From contig NZ_CP080598.1 in the NCBI RefSeq assembly GCF_019598945.1, positions 496,001-560,000 of the forward strand: 64,000 bases of DNA. The letters run 5' to 3'. The notes under the pieces were generated by a model, which was not told where the DNA came from, ran no database searches, and saw only the letters and a list, made by a program, of their open reading frames with translations. Made by a program: the position numbers and the translations under genes. Positions 26,262 through 34,822 of the stretch are shown one piece after another (the stretch's first letter is position 1; each line of letters starts with the position of its first letter). The DNA is from Sphaerospermopsis torques-reginae ITEP-024. GTDB taxonomy: Bacteria > Cyanobacteriota > Cyanobacteriia > Cyanobacteriales > Nostocaceae.

Positions 26262-26292
26262 GATCCCCGACTTCTTGGAAAAGTCAAGGATC
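26262..26292. repeat. hairpin repeat between trpS and metF
   Basis: GATCC-cc-GACTT / AAGTC-aa-GGATC forms a stem with an internal mismatch. A better-paired member of the same family lies after hoxH (61704-61734). It could act as a processing or termination structure between trpS and metF. Confidence 0.6.
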
Positions 26293-26306
26293 TTAGATCC
26301 TCAAAA

Positions 26307-27314
26307 TTACAACCTTGCGGTATAACCTAATGCTGATTTTACATCTGCTAGGGTTTGATTGGCGATCGCCTCTGCTTTTTCTCTACCATCCTTTAACACT
26401 GACTCTAAATAACCTTTTTCTGCCATCACCTCCTTATATTTATCTTGAATCGGTTTTAAAGCATTTATCGCTGTTTCCGTCAACAAAGGTTTAAATTGAC
26501 CCCAACCCATATCCGCACATTCAGCAGCTACCGCTTCCTTAGTTTTCCCAGACAGCAGCATATACAAAGTTAACAGGTTATTACATTCCGGTCGTTCTGG
26601 ATCATCAAAAGTTAAACCGCGAACTGGATCAGTTTTACAACGTTTAATTTTATTAGCAATTTGATCTGGTGGATCTAAAACATTGATTCTGCTTAACTCC
26701 GATGGATCAGACTTTGACATTTTCTTAGTTCCATCGGTTAAACTCATTACCCTTGCACCTTCTTTTCTAATCAAAGGATCAGGTAACTTTAATACAGGTT
26801 TATCCTTAGCAAATTGATGATTAAACCTGTTAACAATATCCCGTGCTAGTTCTAAATGTTGCTTTTGATCCTCACCCACTGGAACTTTATCCGCTTGATA
26901 AAGTAAAATATCCGCAGCCATTAAAACGGGATAAGTCAACAAACCCGCACCGACATTTTCACCTTGTTTAAGTGCTTTTTCCTTAAATTGAATCATATCT
27001 TGCAACCAATTTAAGGGAGTAATGCAATTTAACAACCAACAAAGCTCACTGTGGGCAGAAACGTGAGACTGTACAAAAATGTTAGAATGTTGTAAATCAA
27101 TGCCACAGGCTAAATATAAAGCAGCGATGGTGTAAGTATCAGCCGCTAAGGTGGCGGGGTTATGTGGTACTGTGATGGCGTGTAAATCTACCACACAAAA
27201 GAAATTTTCATACTGGTCTTGAATTTCTACCCAGTTGCGAATAGCACCCAAGTAATTACCCAAGTGTAAATTACCAGTTGGTTGAACTCCCGACAAAACG
27301 CGCTGCTTACCCAT
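26307..27314 (-). CDS. trpS: tryptophanyl-tRNA synthetase TrpS
   Basis: A class Ic aminoacyl-tRNA synthetase of 335 residues that charges tRNA-Trp. The HIGH-equivalent motif is TGNLHLGNYLGA near the N-terminus and the KMSKS loop is DGTKKMSKSDPSE. VGEDQKQHLELARDI and SGVQPTGN are also diagnostic. Length is normal. ATG start at 27314. A hairpin with a T-run on the minus strand lies about 115 bp upstream (27425-27457). Confidence 0.97.
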   Translation of the reverse strand: MGKQRVLSGVQPTGNLHLGNYLGAIRNWVEIQDQYENFFCVVDLHAITVPHNPATLAADTYTIAALYLACGIDLQHSNIFVQSHVSAHSELCWLLNCITPLNWLQDMIQFKEKALKQGENVGAGLLTYPVLMAADILLYQADKVPVGEDQKQHLELARDIVNRFNHQFAKDKPVLKLPDPLIRKEGARVMSLTDGTKKMSKSDPSELSRINVLDPPDQIANKIKRCKTDPVRGLTFDDPERPECNNLLTLYMLLSGKTKEAVAAECADMGWGQFKPLLTETAINALKPIQDKYKEVMAEKGYLESVLKDGREKAEAIANQTLADVKSALGYTARL

Positions 27315-27683
27315 AATTATTTCTTAGTTATCTCCTATCACCGCTTTCTTAGGTGGCGGTTACAAAACCTATTTTAGTAGTCATTGGGGATTCATGATGG
27401 GGGGTTGGTTAATATAACTTGAGTAAAAAGACCCAAATTCTAATGAGGATTTGGGTCGCAGTAATTAATTTTGTTCTAAAAACAAGTATATAATTAGTAT
27501 CTGGCTTTATTTAGTAATATACGTAACAGTTTTTCTAGAGAATAAAAATTTAGACTTAACTTTAAGTCTGAAACGAGGATTTGGTTGCAGTAGTTAATTT
27601 TGTTCTAACTTGTCCGCACTGAGTCTTTAGTCTACTTGCCTCCTTTCTCTCGTTTCAGGTCTAATAAAACGGTTGGAGGCTTT
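27315..27683. promoter_or_regulatory. structured leader region between trpS and the 58-aa membrane protein
   Basis: Elements seen: a perfect 9-bp hairpin (27430-27438 / 27449-27457); a direct repeat gaggatttgg...ttaattttgttcta at 27445-27478 and 27575-27608; an 8-bp-stem palindrome agacttaa-ct-ttaagtct (27552-27569); and the long-range inverted repeat ctgaaacgag (27568-27577) / ctcgtttcag (27649-27658). The second inverted repeat ends 17 bp before the GGAGG of the downstream gene, so it may form part of its 5' leader. Confidence 0.6.
27425..27457 (-). terminator. hairpin followed by a T-run on the minus strand
   Basis: On the minus strand GACCCAAAT, a 10-nt loop and ATTTGGGTC are followed by TTTTT, a Rho-independent terminator shape. 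No minus-strand gene ends here, so it might end a short RNA or protect trpS from read-through. Confidence 0.55.
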
Positions 27684-27860
27684 ATGAACTTTTCCAAAAA
27701 AGAGCAAGTTTTAGCGTTTGTTGTATTAACTTTGGTTTTTGGTTCATTAGTTTTAGCAGTAATTGATCCCTCAACTCGTGGAACATTTACAGATTTGACC
27801 AAAGTCGCAGTAGGAACTTACATAGGTTTCCATATACCTGCACCAACTCAGAAAAATTAG
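27684..27860 (+). CDS. small single-pass membrane protein
   Basis: A 58-residue protein starting MNFSKKEQVLAFVVLTLVFG, with one hydrophobic segment (residues about 8-25) and a soluble tail TDLTKVAVGTYIGFHIP. The start is fixed by a GGAGG (27675-27679) four bases before the ATG. The frame extends upstream to 27636 without a ribosome binding site. I do not recognise the family. The size and topology recall holin-like or phage-derived peptides but nothing around it is phage-like. It has an unusually structured leader. Confidence 0.6.
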   Translation: MNFSKKEQVLAFVVLTLVFGSLVLAVIDPSTRGTFTDLTKVAVGTYIGFHIPAPTQKN

Positions 27861-27888
27861 CTTTTCAGCTAAATCTATAATCCCTACT

Positions 27889-27948
27889 TGTTAGACCTCT
27901 TGCTAAAGTTTCTTTTATTCTTCCTAGACTTTTGCAAGAAGTCTATTA
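27889..27948. repeat. long imperfect hairpin after the 58-aa gene
   Basis: The arms tagacctcttgctaaag and cttttgcaagaagtcta pair with single-base bulges or mismatches around a 20-nt loop. It may be the terminator of the small gene. It is followed at about 28000-28025 by the common cttcgtgtcttcgtggttc repeat. Confidence 0.6.
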
Positions 27949-28075
27949 CTGACTTGTCGGTCTAAGATTATCTATCTTCCTATCTTCTTTCTTCTTCCTT
28001 CGTGTTCTTCGTGTCTTCGTGGTTCATTAAATAGGTATTTTTGTGGTGGTAAAGTATTAATTTTATAATGCAAAA

Positions 28076-28402
28076 TTATTCAAAGAAATAACTAGAATTT
28101 ATTTTAAAAAATACTGCTAAATCTTGAATTTCCTTTTCTGTTAATTTCCGTTTCCCATTAAGAACATCTAATACTATTGACTCACTTTCTAAAATAGCAA
28201 CTAAATCTTTTGGTTGTAGTTCCGATTCTTCCAACAATGCTTGAAATAATGCGATACCTTTAAGAGTTGGCATTTTTTCATGTTGCTGTTCATAATCATA
28301 AACCAAAGTACCGAGAAACTTGAGATAATCTCGATCATCTTGGGTAATGTTTTCTTGATCCAAAATAGAATTTATTTGATTTTGGATAGCAATTATGATC
28401 AT
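28076..28402 (-). CDS. HigA-like antitoxin paralogue
   Basis: A 108-residue helix-turn-helix protein of the COG5499/HigA group: DRDYLKFLGTLVYDYEQQH, then a HTH region ALFQALLEESELQPKDLVAIL and SESIVLDVLNGKRKLTEKEI. It overlaps the preceding HigA-like gene by 4 bp. Two tandem HigA-type genes with only a decayed toxin upstream is unusual. The protein may act as a DNA-binding repressor. ATG start at 28402. Confidence 0.75.
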   Translation of the reverse strand: MIIIAIQNQINSILDQENITQDDRDYLKFLGTLVYDYEQQHEKMPTLKGIALFQALLEESELQPKDLVAILESESIVLDVLNGKRKLTEKEIQDLAVFFKINSSYFFE

Positions 28403-28740
28403 AATTGTAGTAATTCTACATCTACTTGGAAAAACTTGGCTAAAGCCTGAGCTTGATTTTTATTTATTGGTAACTGATTATTAATAATCTGAGTAACTAT
28501 CTCCCGTGAACCGATCACCTCAACTAAATCTTCTGGTGTCACATTTTGCGCTTCCATTAAGTGCAGTAACATAGAATGTGGTGTTCCTTGAGGTATGGGA
28601 TAATTTTCTTCTTCAAATTTGGATATTAATGTTACCAATAATTCCAATAATGCTTTTTCCTCTGGAGTGAGATGGGAACGGTGTTCTAAATCTTGTACAA
28701 TAGCGATCGCGTTTTCATTCTCTGCTTCAGTTGTGATCAC
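28399..28740 (-). CDS. HigA-like antitoxin, N-terminus lost to a premature stop
   Basis: The surviving frame encodes 113 residues (ITTEAENENAIAIVQDLEHR, a HTH at MLLHLMEAQNVTPEDLVEVIGSREIV). Just upstream on the same strand and in the same frame, ATG at 28800 opens MTLTFNPES, then TAG at 28773-28771, then AALLAQYQPK running straight into this ORF. HigA proteins of this family begin MTLTFNPxxYxxLL, so TAG most likely replaced a Tyr codon (codon 10). Translation could restart at the GTG at 28740. The core HTH is intact. Confidence 0.75.
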   Translation of the reverse strand: MITTEAENENAIAIVQDLEHRSHLTPEEKALLELLVTLISKFEEENYPIPQGTPHSMLLHLMEAQNVTPEDLVEVIGSREIVTQIINNQLPINKNQAQALAKFFQVDVELLQL

Positions 28741-28783
28741 TTTTGGTTGATATTGAGCAAGTAAAGCTGCCTAGGACTCTGGG

Positions 28784-28922
28784 TTAAAAGTAAGGGTCAT
28801 TTTTCCATTTTCCTTGATCGTATTCAGCATGAGTTAAAATATATTTTATATAAATTCTTTGACTAGGATAGACAATATCAACTATTAAACGATAGTTATT
28901 TCCTCTAATGACAATGACCTCT
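28784..28922 (-). pseudogene. HigB toxin remnant (C-terminal half)
   Basis: On the minus strand, EVIVIRGNNYRLIVDIVYPS, then QRIYIKYILTHAEYDQGKWK and NDPYF-stop are readable. This is the conserved C-terminal half of HigB-type mRNA interferases (GNNYRLI...ILTHAEYDKGxW). The N-terminal half is missing and replaced by repeat-like DNA (ctctccctttaagagag, gaaaaagcgg). It overlaps the start of the old higA gene, as in intact higBA operons. Confidence 0.8.
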
Positions 28923-28984
28923 CTCTTAAAGGGAGAGGATTGAAAAAGCGGATTTTTTTGGTTTTTTCCCCTTGAAAGGGGAGT

Positions 28985-29046
28985 TTTTCAACCCTGAATG
29001 AAACAATTATCAATTATCAATTGTCAATTGTCAATTATCAATTGAT
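28985..29046. repeat. caattatcaattgtcaatt tandem repeats
   Basis: caattatcaattgtcaattgtc-type units with palindromic caattg cores. The same family recurs at 34681-34720, 49018-49052 and 57222-57245. Confidence 0.8.
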
Positions 29047-29147
29047 AAATCTGTACCTCCAGATGGATAAAACCTCACTGTTCTAGCTTTTATATTTCAA
29101 GACTAAATGGGTATTTAGACATAAAGCAAATCTGGGGGATATGCTTG

Positions 29148-30728
29148 ATGAAAGCTTTATTAATATGGCCGATCATGCCTAATTCTTTTTGGTCTTATCA
29201 GGAAACTCTTGATTTGGCTAATTTACGTGCTACAAATCCCCCCTTGGGTTTAATCACTGTAGCAGCAATGCTACCAAATGACTGGGAAATGAGATTAGTA
29301 GATCGCAATGTTCGTTTAGAAACTGATGCAGATTGGCAATGGTGTGATATTGTCATTATCTCAGCAATGATTATCCAAAAACAAGATTTTGGTGAATTAA
29401 TTAAAAAAGCTAAAACATTAGGTAAAAAAGTTGCAGTCGGTGGACCATTTGCCACATCTGTACCAGAATTTGCCCTAGAAGCAGGAGCAGATTATTTAAT
29501 TTTGGATGAAGGGGAAATCACTATTCCCATGTTTTTAGTAGCTTTAGAAAATGGAGAAGAAAAGGGTATTTTCCGCGCCACAGAAAAACCAGATGTTACC
29601 CAAACTCCTATCCCAAGATTTGATTTATTAGATTTAGACGCTTATATAGCAATGACGGTACAGTTTTCTCGCGGTTGTCCCTTTCAATGTGAATTTTGTG
29701 ATATTATCACCCTTTTTGGACGTAAGCCACGCACGAAAACACCAGAACAGATATTAGCAGAATTAGAAGTATTATATCAGATGGGTTGGTGGCGTTATGT
29801 GTTTATTGTTGATGATAACTTTATCGGTAATAAACGTAATGCCAAAGTATTTTTAAGGGCATTAATTCCCTGGATGGAAGAACGTAATTATCCCTTTGCT
29901 TTATTAACAGAAGCTTCTTTGAATTTAGCCGAAGATGATGAATTATTAGAATTGATGGTTAAAGCTGGTTTTGTCCAGGTATTTATGGGGATAGAAACCC
30001 CTGATATAGAAAGTTTAGCGGGAGTAAATAAAGAGCAAAATACTCGAACTTCATTAGTTGAATCTTGTCACAAAATTACCAAGGCCGGATTACAAATTAT
30101 GTCTGGTTTTATTTTAGGATTTGATGGTGAAAAAACGGGTGCTGGTAAACGGATTCAAGAGTTTGTGGAAGAAACGAGTATTCCCCAAGCCCATCTCAGT
30201 TTATTGCAAGCATTACCAAATACAGCAATGTGGACTCGTCTGCAAAAAGAAGGACGTTTAATGGATGGTTTAGGTAAATATTTTACTTCTCAGAAAGCTA
30301 TGATGAATTTTGTTCCTACCCGTCCGATGTCGGAAATTGTTAACGAGTTTATTGATACTTTTTGGAATCTTTATGAACCATTACCATATCTAAAACGGAC
30401 TTTTAAGCATTTTATGATGATGGAAGGTTGGCGGGCTAAATATCAACGTACTTTAACAAAAGCAGAGTGGGATTTTCTCAAGGCTATTTGTTGGAGACAG
30501 GGAATATTACGTTCTACAAGATTTCATTTTTGGTGGCAATTGATAGTCATGGCATGGCGTAAACCAAATTTATTATATGATTATTTAATTGTTTTAGGTG
30601 TGGGTGAACATTTCTTTAAGTTCCGTTATGAGGTAAAAGCTGAACTAGCAGCAGAATTAGCATTATTACAGCAGCAAGAATTGGAGAATAAAGAAACCGC
30701 AAGTTTGCAATTAGAAGCTGTGAGTTAA
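29148..30728 (+). CDS. B12-binding-domain radical SAM protein (DUF4070)
   Basis: A 526-residue enzyme: residues 1-150 resemble a B12-binding Rossmann domain (NPPLGLITVAAMLP, DIVIISAMIIQKQDF, KVAVGGPFATSVPE). The radical SAM core carries the cluster motif CPFQCEFC (CxxxCxxC) near residue 180 and GFVQVFMGIETP further on. The C-terminal DUF4070 region follows. Related proteins act on lipids, hopanoids or bacteriochlorophyll side chains. The substrate here is unknown. I use the ATG at 29148, with a gggggat ribosome binding site about 8 bases upstream, not the TTG one codon before. Confidence 0.9.
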   Translation: MKALLIWPIMPNSFWSYQETLDLANLRATNPPLGLITVAAMLPNDWEMRLVDRNVRLETDADWQWCDIVIISAMIIQKQDFGELIKKAKTLGKKVAVGGPFATSVPEFALEAGADYLILDEGEITIPMFLVALENGEEKGIFRATEKPDVTQTPIPRFDLLDLDAYIAMTVQFSRGCPFQCEFCDIITLFGRKPRTKTPEQILAELEVLYQMGWWRYVFIVDDNFIGNKRNAKVFLRALIPWMEERNYPFALLTEASLNLAEDDELLELMVKAGFVQVFMGIETPDIESLAGVNKEQNTRTSLVESCHKITKAGLQIMSGFILGFDGEKTGAGKRIQEFVEETSIPQAHLSLLQALPNTAMWTRLQKEGRLMDGLGKYFTSQKAMMNFVPTRPMSEIVNEFIDTFWNLYEPLPYLKRTFKHFMMMEGWRAKYQRTLTKAEWDFLKAICWRQGILRSTRFHFWWQLIVMAWRKPNLLYDYLIVLGVGEHFFKFRYEVKAELAAELALLQQQELENKETASLQLEAVS

Positions 30729-30844
30729 GAAACTGTGAATTAATTTTAACAAAGCCGAGTATTTGAGCCTGAGATATTTCACAAATAAGATAGAATTGCT
30801 ATAGTAGCTTATGATAAACATAGCAATAGCCTTATTAATAAAAA

Positions 30845-31309
30845 ATGTCCCAGGTTTTAGAACAATCAATTAAAATTAATGCTCCTGCTACGTTGGTAGA
30901 ACAATGTTTAACTGATTTAACTTTAATGCACCGTTGGCTTAACCCTGTTCTCCGTTGCGAACCTGTGGGAGAAGTGTGGAGTACAGAACTAGGTAGTCGT
31001 AGTCGGTTTATGATTCAAATTCCGGTGATTAAACCTACTTTAAATACTGTGGTGATTGAAAGACAACCGGGTTTGATAGTTTGGGGTTTTAAAGGGTTTT
31101 TTCAAGGTAGCGATCGCTGGGAATGTCAACCACTCCCTCAAGGTACATTATTAATTAACCGCTTTGAGTTTAAAATTCCTAACCCTGTTGTCAGTTGGGG
31201 TTTTAACACTTTTGCAGCATCTTGGACAAAAGCAGATATGGAAGCACAACTCAAGAGATTTAAACGAGTTGCGGAAGAACTTGCACGCTCTCCTAAATAT
31301 GCAAAATAG
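30845..31309 (+). CDS. SRPBCC/START-like (polyketide cyclase type) protein
   Basis: A 154-residue protein of the SRPBCC ligand-binding fold: SIKINAPATLVEQCLTDLTLMHRWLNP at the N-terminus, then VIERQPGLIVWGFKGFFQGSDRWE and a long C-terminal helix (WTKADMEAQLKRFKRVAEELA). Such proteins bind hydrophobic ligands. It follows the radical SAM gene by 116 bp on the same strand. No specific function can be assigned. Confidence 0.85.
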   Translation: MSQVLEQSIKINAPATLVEQCLTDLTLMHRWLNPVLRCEPVGEVWSTELGSRSRFMIQIPVIKPTLNTVVIERQPGLIVWGFKGFFQGSDRWECQPLPQGTLLINRFEFKIPNPVVSWGFNTFAASWTKADMEAQLKRFKRVAEELARSPKYAK

Positions 31310-31322
31310 GAGTCAGGAGTCA

Positions 31323-31453
31323 TTGATTTTGGATTTTGGATTTTGGATTTTGGATTGTTTTTGTCAAATCCAATCTAAAATCTAAAATCTAAAATCTAAA
31401 ATCTAAAATCTAAAATCTAAAATTTAAAAAGTCACCTGTCACCTGTCACCTGT
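31323..31453. repeat. ttttgga and aatctaa tandem arrays plus gtcacct
   Basis: gattttggattttgg units (31323-31357), an inverted-family array aatctaaaatctaaa (31370-31425, about eight copies) and gtcacct heptamers (31433-31453) that overlap the 3' end of the CCA enzyme gene. Confidence 0.9.
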
Positions 31454-32709
31454 TTTGCAAATTCTAGCGCCCCTTCTGCTGTATTAATTTTACCCTCAGC
31501 TTGAGCGATCGCAATTTCACTCAAGATTTTACCCACAAGTGGCGACGCAGGAATATTTAGTGCTAAGATTACCTCTTTACCACTCACTAACGGTGAGGGG
31601 TGAGCTACCAAATCATCAGGGTTGAAGTAACAGTTGATTAAAGGTACATAAACGCACAGCGGATTATCGCCAGACATCGCCCCTACTACAAGATCATCTG
31701 CTAAGGCTAAGACAGTTGTAGCACTAAAAACAACTCCCACGTCCTGAAACAAAAAATACTGTTCTCGTAAGGACATATAACTAGCTTTTTTGAATTGCGG
31801 GAACAGTCGCAGGGACGTAGTTACACCTCGAATTTCCGCACGGCTATAGGTTAATTCCTGTAATTCGATTTCTGCTATTTCTGGGTTAGGGTGAAGTAAA
31901 CACGCGAGTTTAGCAATAGCTAACCAAGTGGTTTTGATAGTATCACGGACAGGTTTTTGTAGTTCTTCCCCTAACTGTGGATATGTTTCTCTTATCAAGT
32001 TGTATGCCTGATCAACTGCGGCTAATTTCTCCAAGCTTTCACGGTTAGCATTTGTAAAAAAACTAGCTAATAAATTATCTTCCCAAGCACTTTTTAACCA
32101 AGGCGTACCTTGATAACTGTCTAAAAGATAACTAATTTCTACCCGTACTCTTTCGGATGCAACTTTATTAATATCTGCTGCTAAGGTGCGAATAGTGGTT
32201 TGGGTAGTTGGTTCTATTGTAAATCCCAGTTGTGCAGCTTGACGATAGGCACGCATTAACCGCAAAGGGTCATCTTGCAGATTTTGAGGTGATATCATCC
32301 GTAATAGACAGGCTTCTATGTCTGCACAACCTTGAAGGGGGTCGATAATTTCCTGGGTGTGGGGATTATAGGCGATCGCATTGATGGTAAAATCTCTTCT
32401 GTGTAAATCAGTTAATAAACTATCCCCTTCCTGTTGGGCAAAATCAGCGGTAGCATGGGCAAATACCACACGGGCAATATTTCTTTGGGCATCCAGTAAC
32501 ACAAAACCAGCATGATAATGTTTGGCGATCGCCCGTGCCACTTTCACCGCATCATCTGGGATCATAAAATCTAAATCTAAATATTCTCGACTTCTACCCA
32601 AAATCGCATCCCGCACCGCACCACCCACCATGTAAGCTGGTTGTGGCAACCATTCCAAGCTAAAAGGCCAATTTTGGGCATCTAGAATATCAACAATTGA
32701 ATTATTCAT
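31432..32709 (-). CDS. CCA tRNA nucleotidyltransferase / poly(A) polymerase family
   Basis: A 425-residue class II nucleotidyltransferase: the AYMVGGAVRDAILG motif, DLDFM with catalytic aspartates, LHRRDFTINAIAYNP, DDPLRLMRAYRQAAQLGF and SERVRVEI. It adds CCA (or CC/A, since cyanobacteria can split the activities) to tRNA 3' ends. The tRNA-Ser in this window lacks an encoded CCA, which fits a need for it. The last residues, VTGDR-stop, are encoded by the gtcacct tandem repeat. Confidence 0.93.
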   Translation of the reverse strand: MNNSIVDILDAQNWPFSLEWLPQPAYMVGGAVRDAILGRSREYLDLDFMIPDDAVKVARAIAKHYHAGFVLLDAQRNIARVVFAHATADFAQQEGDSLLTDLHRRDFTINAIAYNPHTQEIIDPLQGCADIEACLLRMISPQNLQDDPLRLMRAYRQAAQLGFTIEPTTQTTIRTLAADINKVASERVRVEISYLLDSYQGTPWLKSAWEDNLLASFFTNANRESLEKLAAVDQAYNLIRETYPQLGEELQKPVRDTIKTTWLAIAKLACLLHPNPEIAEIELQELTYSRAEIRGVTTSLRLFPQFKKASYMSLREQYFLFQDVGVVFSATTVLALADDLVVGAMSGDNPLCVYVPLINCYFNPDDLVAHPSPLVSGKEVILALNIPASPLVGKILSEIAIAQAEGKINTAEGALEFAKQVTGDR

Positions 32710-32845
32710 CTACTGATTTACCAAAAATTCTGACTCCTGACTCCTCAATTCTTACTATTGTAATAAAAATCAACCCACCAACTAATGCTGAATATTTTGC
32801 CCTAAGCTACATTAACTATAAAAGGTTCTAGGAGTTGGTTCTATT

Positions 32846-33094
32846 ATGTGTATTTGCGTGAACTGCCACTATGTAGACCGTTGCATAACCTATAATGCTG
32901 TAGAAACACAACATCAACAACCCCACTTAACAGAAAATCCCGATTTTGACCCCAATGAACCCTCGATTAATGTTAATATTCGCACAAAAGATGACATTAT
33001 TGAAATGGAATGGGATGTTGTTGGTTGTCTTAGCTTTAAAAAAGAAATGGGTAAATGGTCTAAATTACGTCCTGGTGAATTAGTACCCACTTGA
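32846..33094 (+). CDS. ycf34: Ycf34 family protein
   Basis: An 82-residue Ycf34 protein, conserved in cyanobacteria and red-algal plastids. It begins MCICVNCHYVDRC with clustered Cys2, Cys4, Cys7 and Cys13, and ends GCLSFKKEMGKWSKLRPGEL. Synechocystis Ycf34 has been linked to Fe-S binding and photosynthetic electron transport. Length and start (ATG at 32846) are as usual. Monocistronic. Confidence 0.93.
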   Translation: MCICVNCHYVDRCITYNAVETQHQQPHLTENPDFDPNEPSINVNIRTKDDIIEMEWDVVGCLSFKKEMGKWSKLRPGELVPT

Positions 33095-33267
33095 ATTTTA
33101 GATTTTGGATTTTGGATTTTAGATTTTGTTTGATGTCAATTTGTAGAGATGTTTTCTAAAATGTCTCTACTTTATATTTGTGTAATTTATTGATGATTTA
33201 TGGAGTAACAAACCACAGAGGACACAGAGAAATGATTTTTTTATTTGATATTATATTATAATTTACT

Positions 33268-33954
33268 TTGTTTATTTATTTTCAATCAACTACCTTGAAC
33301 AATAATCTAGAAACTCTACCGTTAAAAAAATACGCTTTAGCACTACACACTACTACACCGGAATTAGGTTTAGTAATTAGTAATTTTGCAGATGATACTC
33401 GCAGAAATGTTTGGAATTTAGGACGTGATGTATCCAGTCATATCCATCAATATTTAATCGATTTAATTAAACCTCAAAAATGGCAAGATTTACAATTTAT
33501 TGCTGTGGCTAAAGGTCCGGGAGGTTTTACAGGTACTCGCATCGGTGTGGTGACTGCTCGTACTTTGGGACAACAGTTAGAAATTCCCGTGTTTGCAGTT
33601 TCTACTTTAGCTGCATTTGCCTGGTATGAAAAAAGTAAAAATTCAGAAATTCAACCAATTTTAGCTATTGAAATGCCCGCCCAAAGAGGTCAAGTTTTTG
33701 GTGCAATTTATCAAATTAATGCTGATAATTCTGGTATTACTGCTTTATTATCAGATACTGTTTTTACACCAGAAAAATGGCAGGAAACTTTAAATAATTG
33801 GCAAACTGAATATCAATTAATTAAAGCCACATCTGGTTTAGCGGCAACCGTCACCAGTATTTTAGAATTAGCTTATTTAGATTGGCAACAAGGTAAACGT
33901 CCTCATTGGTCTGAAGCTTTACCCTATTATGGTCAACATCCTGTAGATATTTAA
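33268..33954 (+). CDS. tsaB: tRNA threonylcarbamoyladenosine protein TsaB
   Basis: TsaB (YeaZ) is an ASKHA-fold partner of TsaD in making t6A37 of tRNAs. The sequence shows ALALHTTTPELGLVISN, VAKGPGGFTGTRIGVVTARTLGQQL and STLAAFAW, all typical. About 228 residues. No ATG is available near the front: the frame opens with TTG at 33268 and has another TTG at 33295. The second gives a length closer to relatives. Neither has a clear Shine-Dalgarno sequence. Confidence 0.88.
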   Translation: MFIYFQSTTLNNNLETLPLKKYALALHTTTPELGLVISNFADDTRRNVWNLGRDVSSHIHQYLIDLIKPQKWQDLQFIAVAKGPGGFTGTRIGVVTARTLGQQLEIPVFAVSTLAAFAWYEKSKNSEIQPILAIEMPAQRGQVFGAIYQINADNSGITALLSDTVFTPEKWQETLNNWQTEYQLIKATSGLAATVTSILELAYLDWQQGKRPHWSEALPYYGQHPVDI

Positions 33955-33995
33955 TATTAGAATTAATTAATGGTTGAATTAGTGGGTTAAAAATT

Positions 33996-34679
33996 ATGAC
34001 GCTGACTCAAGATACTATCAAACCTGTGCAATTAATTCCACCTTTGGAAAATGGTGATAGACTTACTCGTTCTGAGTTTGAACGTCGTTATCATACCATG
34101 CCAGATGTGAAAAAAGCAGATTTAATTGAAGGAATTGTTTATATGGCATCACCTGTAAGAATTAGAAGTCATGGAAAACCCCATGCTTATATAATGACTT
34201 GGTTAGGTTTCTATGAGTCAGCTACACCAGGTGTAGAACTAGCGGATAATACTACTGTGCGTCTAGATGCAGATAACGAACCTCAACCAGATGCACTATT
34301 AAGAATTGAAAATGGGGGACAGTCGCGGATAAGTGCAGATGATTATGTAGAAGGTGCGCCAGAATTGATTGTAGAAATTGCGGCTAGTAGTGCGGCTATT
34401 GATGCCTATGATAAACTTAAAGTATATCGGCGAAATCAGGTACAAGAATATTTAATTTGGCGAGTTTATGACGGTGAGTTTGATTGGTTTATTTTAAAAG
34501 ATGGAGAATATCGACAGTTGGAAGCTAATGCTGAGGGAGTTTTTTGTTCTCAGGTTTTTCCTGGTTTATGGTTAGATAAATCTGCTTTGTTAGCTGGGAA
34601 TTTAGCTAAAGTATTAGAGATTTTACAGCAAGGTTTAGCAGGTGCAGAACATCAAAGTTTTGTCGAAAACTTAGGATAG
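33996..34679 (+). CDS. Uma2 family (DUF820) putative endonuclease
   Basis: A 227-residue Uma2/DUF820 protein of a different subtype from the one at 21232. It has RLTRSEFERRYHTMPDVKKADLIEGIVYM, then NTTVRLDADNEPQPDALLRI (catalytic Asp) and GAPELIVEIAASSAAIDAYDKL (ExAxS in place of ExK) and YRRNQVQEYLIWRV. It lies 41 bp after tsaB. The function is unknown. ATG start at 33996. Confidence 0.9.
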   Translation: MTLTQDTIKPVQLIPPLENGDRLTRSEFERRYHTMPDVKKADLIEGIVYMASPVRIRSHGKPHAYIMTWLGFYESATPGVELADNTTVRLDADNEPQPDALLRIENGGQSRISADDYVEGAPELIVEIAASSAAIDAYDKLKVYRRNQVQEYLIWRVYDGEFDWFILKDGEYRQLEANAEGVFCSQVFPGLWLDKSALLAGNLAKVLEILQQGLAGAEHQSFVENLG

Positions 34680-34680
34680 A

Positions 34681-34720
34681 TATCAATTGATAATTGATAA
34701 TTGACAATTGATAATTGTTT
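34681..34720. repeat. caattgataattga tandem repeat
   Basis: Overlapping units of attgataattgacaattg, followed by aattacgaattacaaatt-type repeats at about 34790-34822 just before the argD stop. Confidence 0.8.
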
Positions 34721-34822
34721 CATTTTTCACACTTAACGAAAAGTCTTGAAAATGATGTAGAAAAATTCGTAATTGATAATCCTAAATTTACGAATTATGA
34801 ATTACGAATTACAAATTACCAA

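Noticed and set aside
27684-27860. Phage holin
   Set aside because: Size and one membrane segment fit, but there is no lysin or other phage gene nearby.
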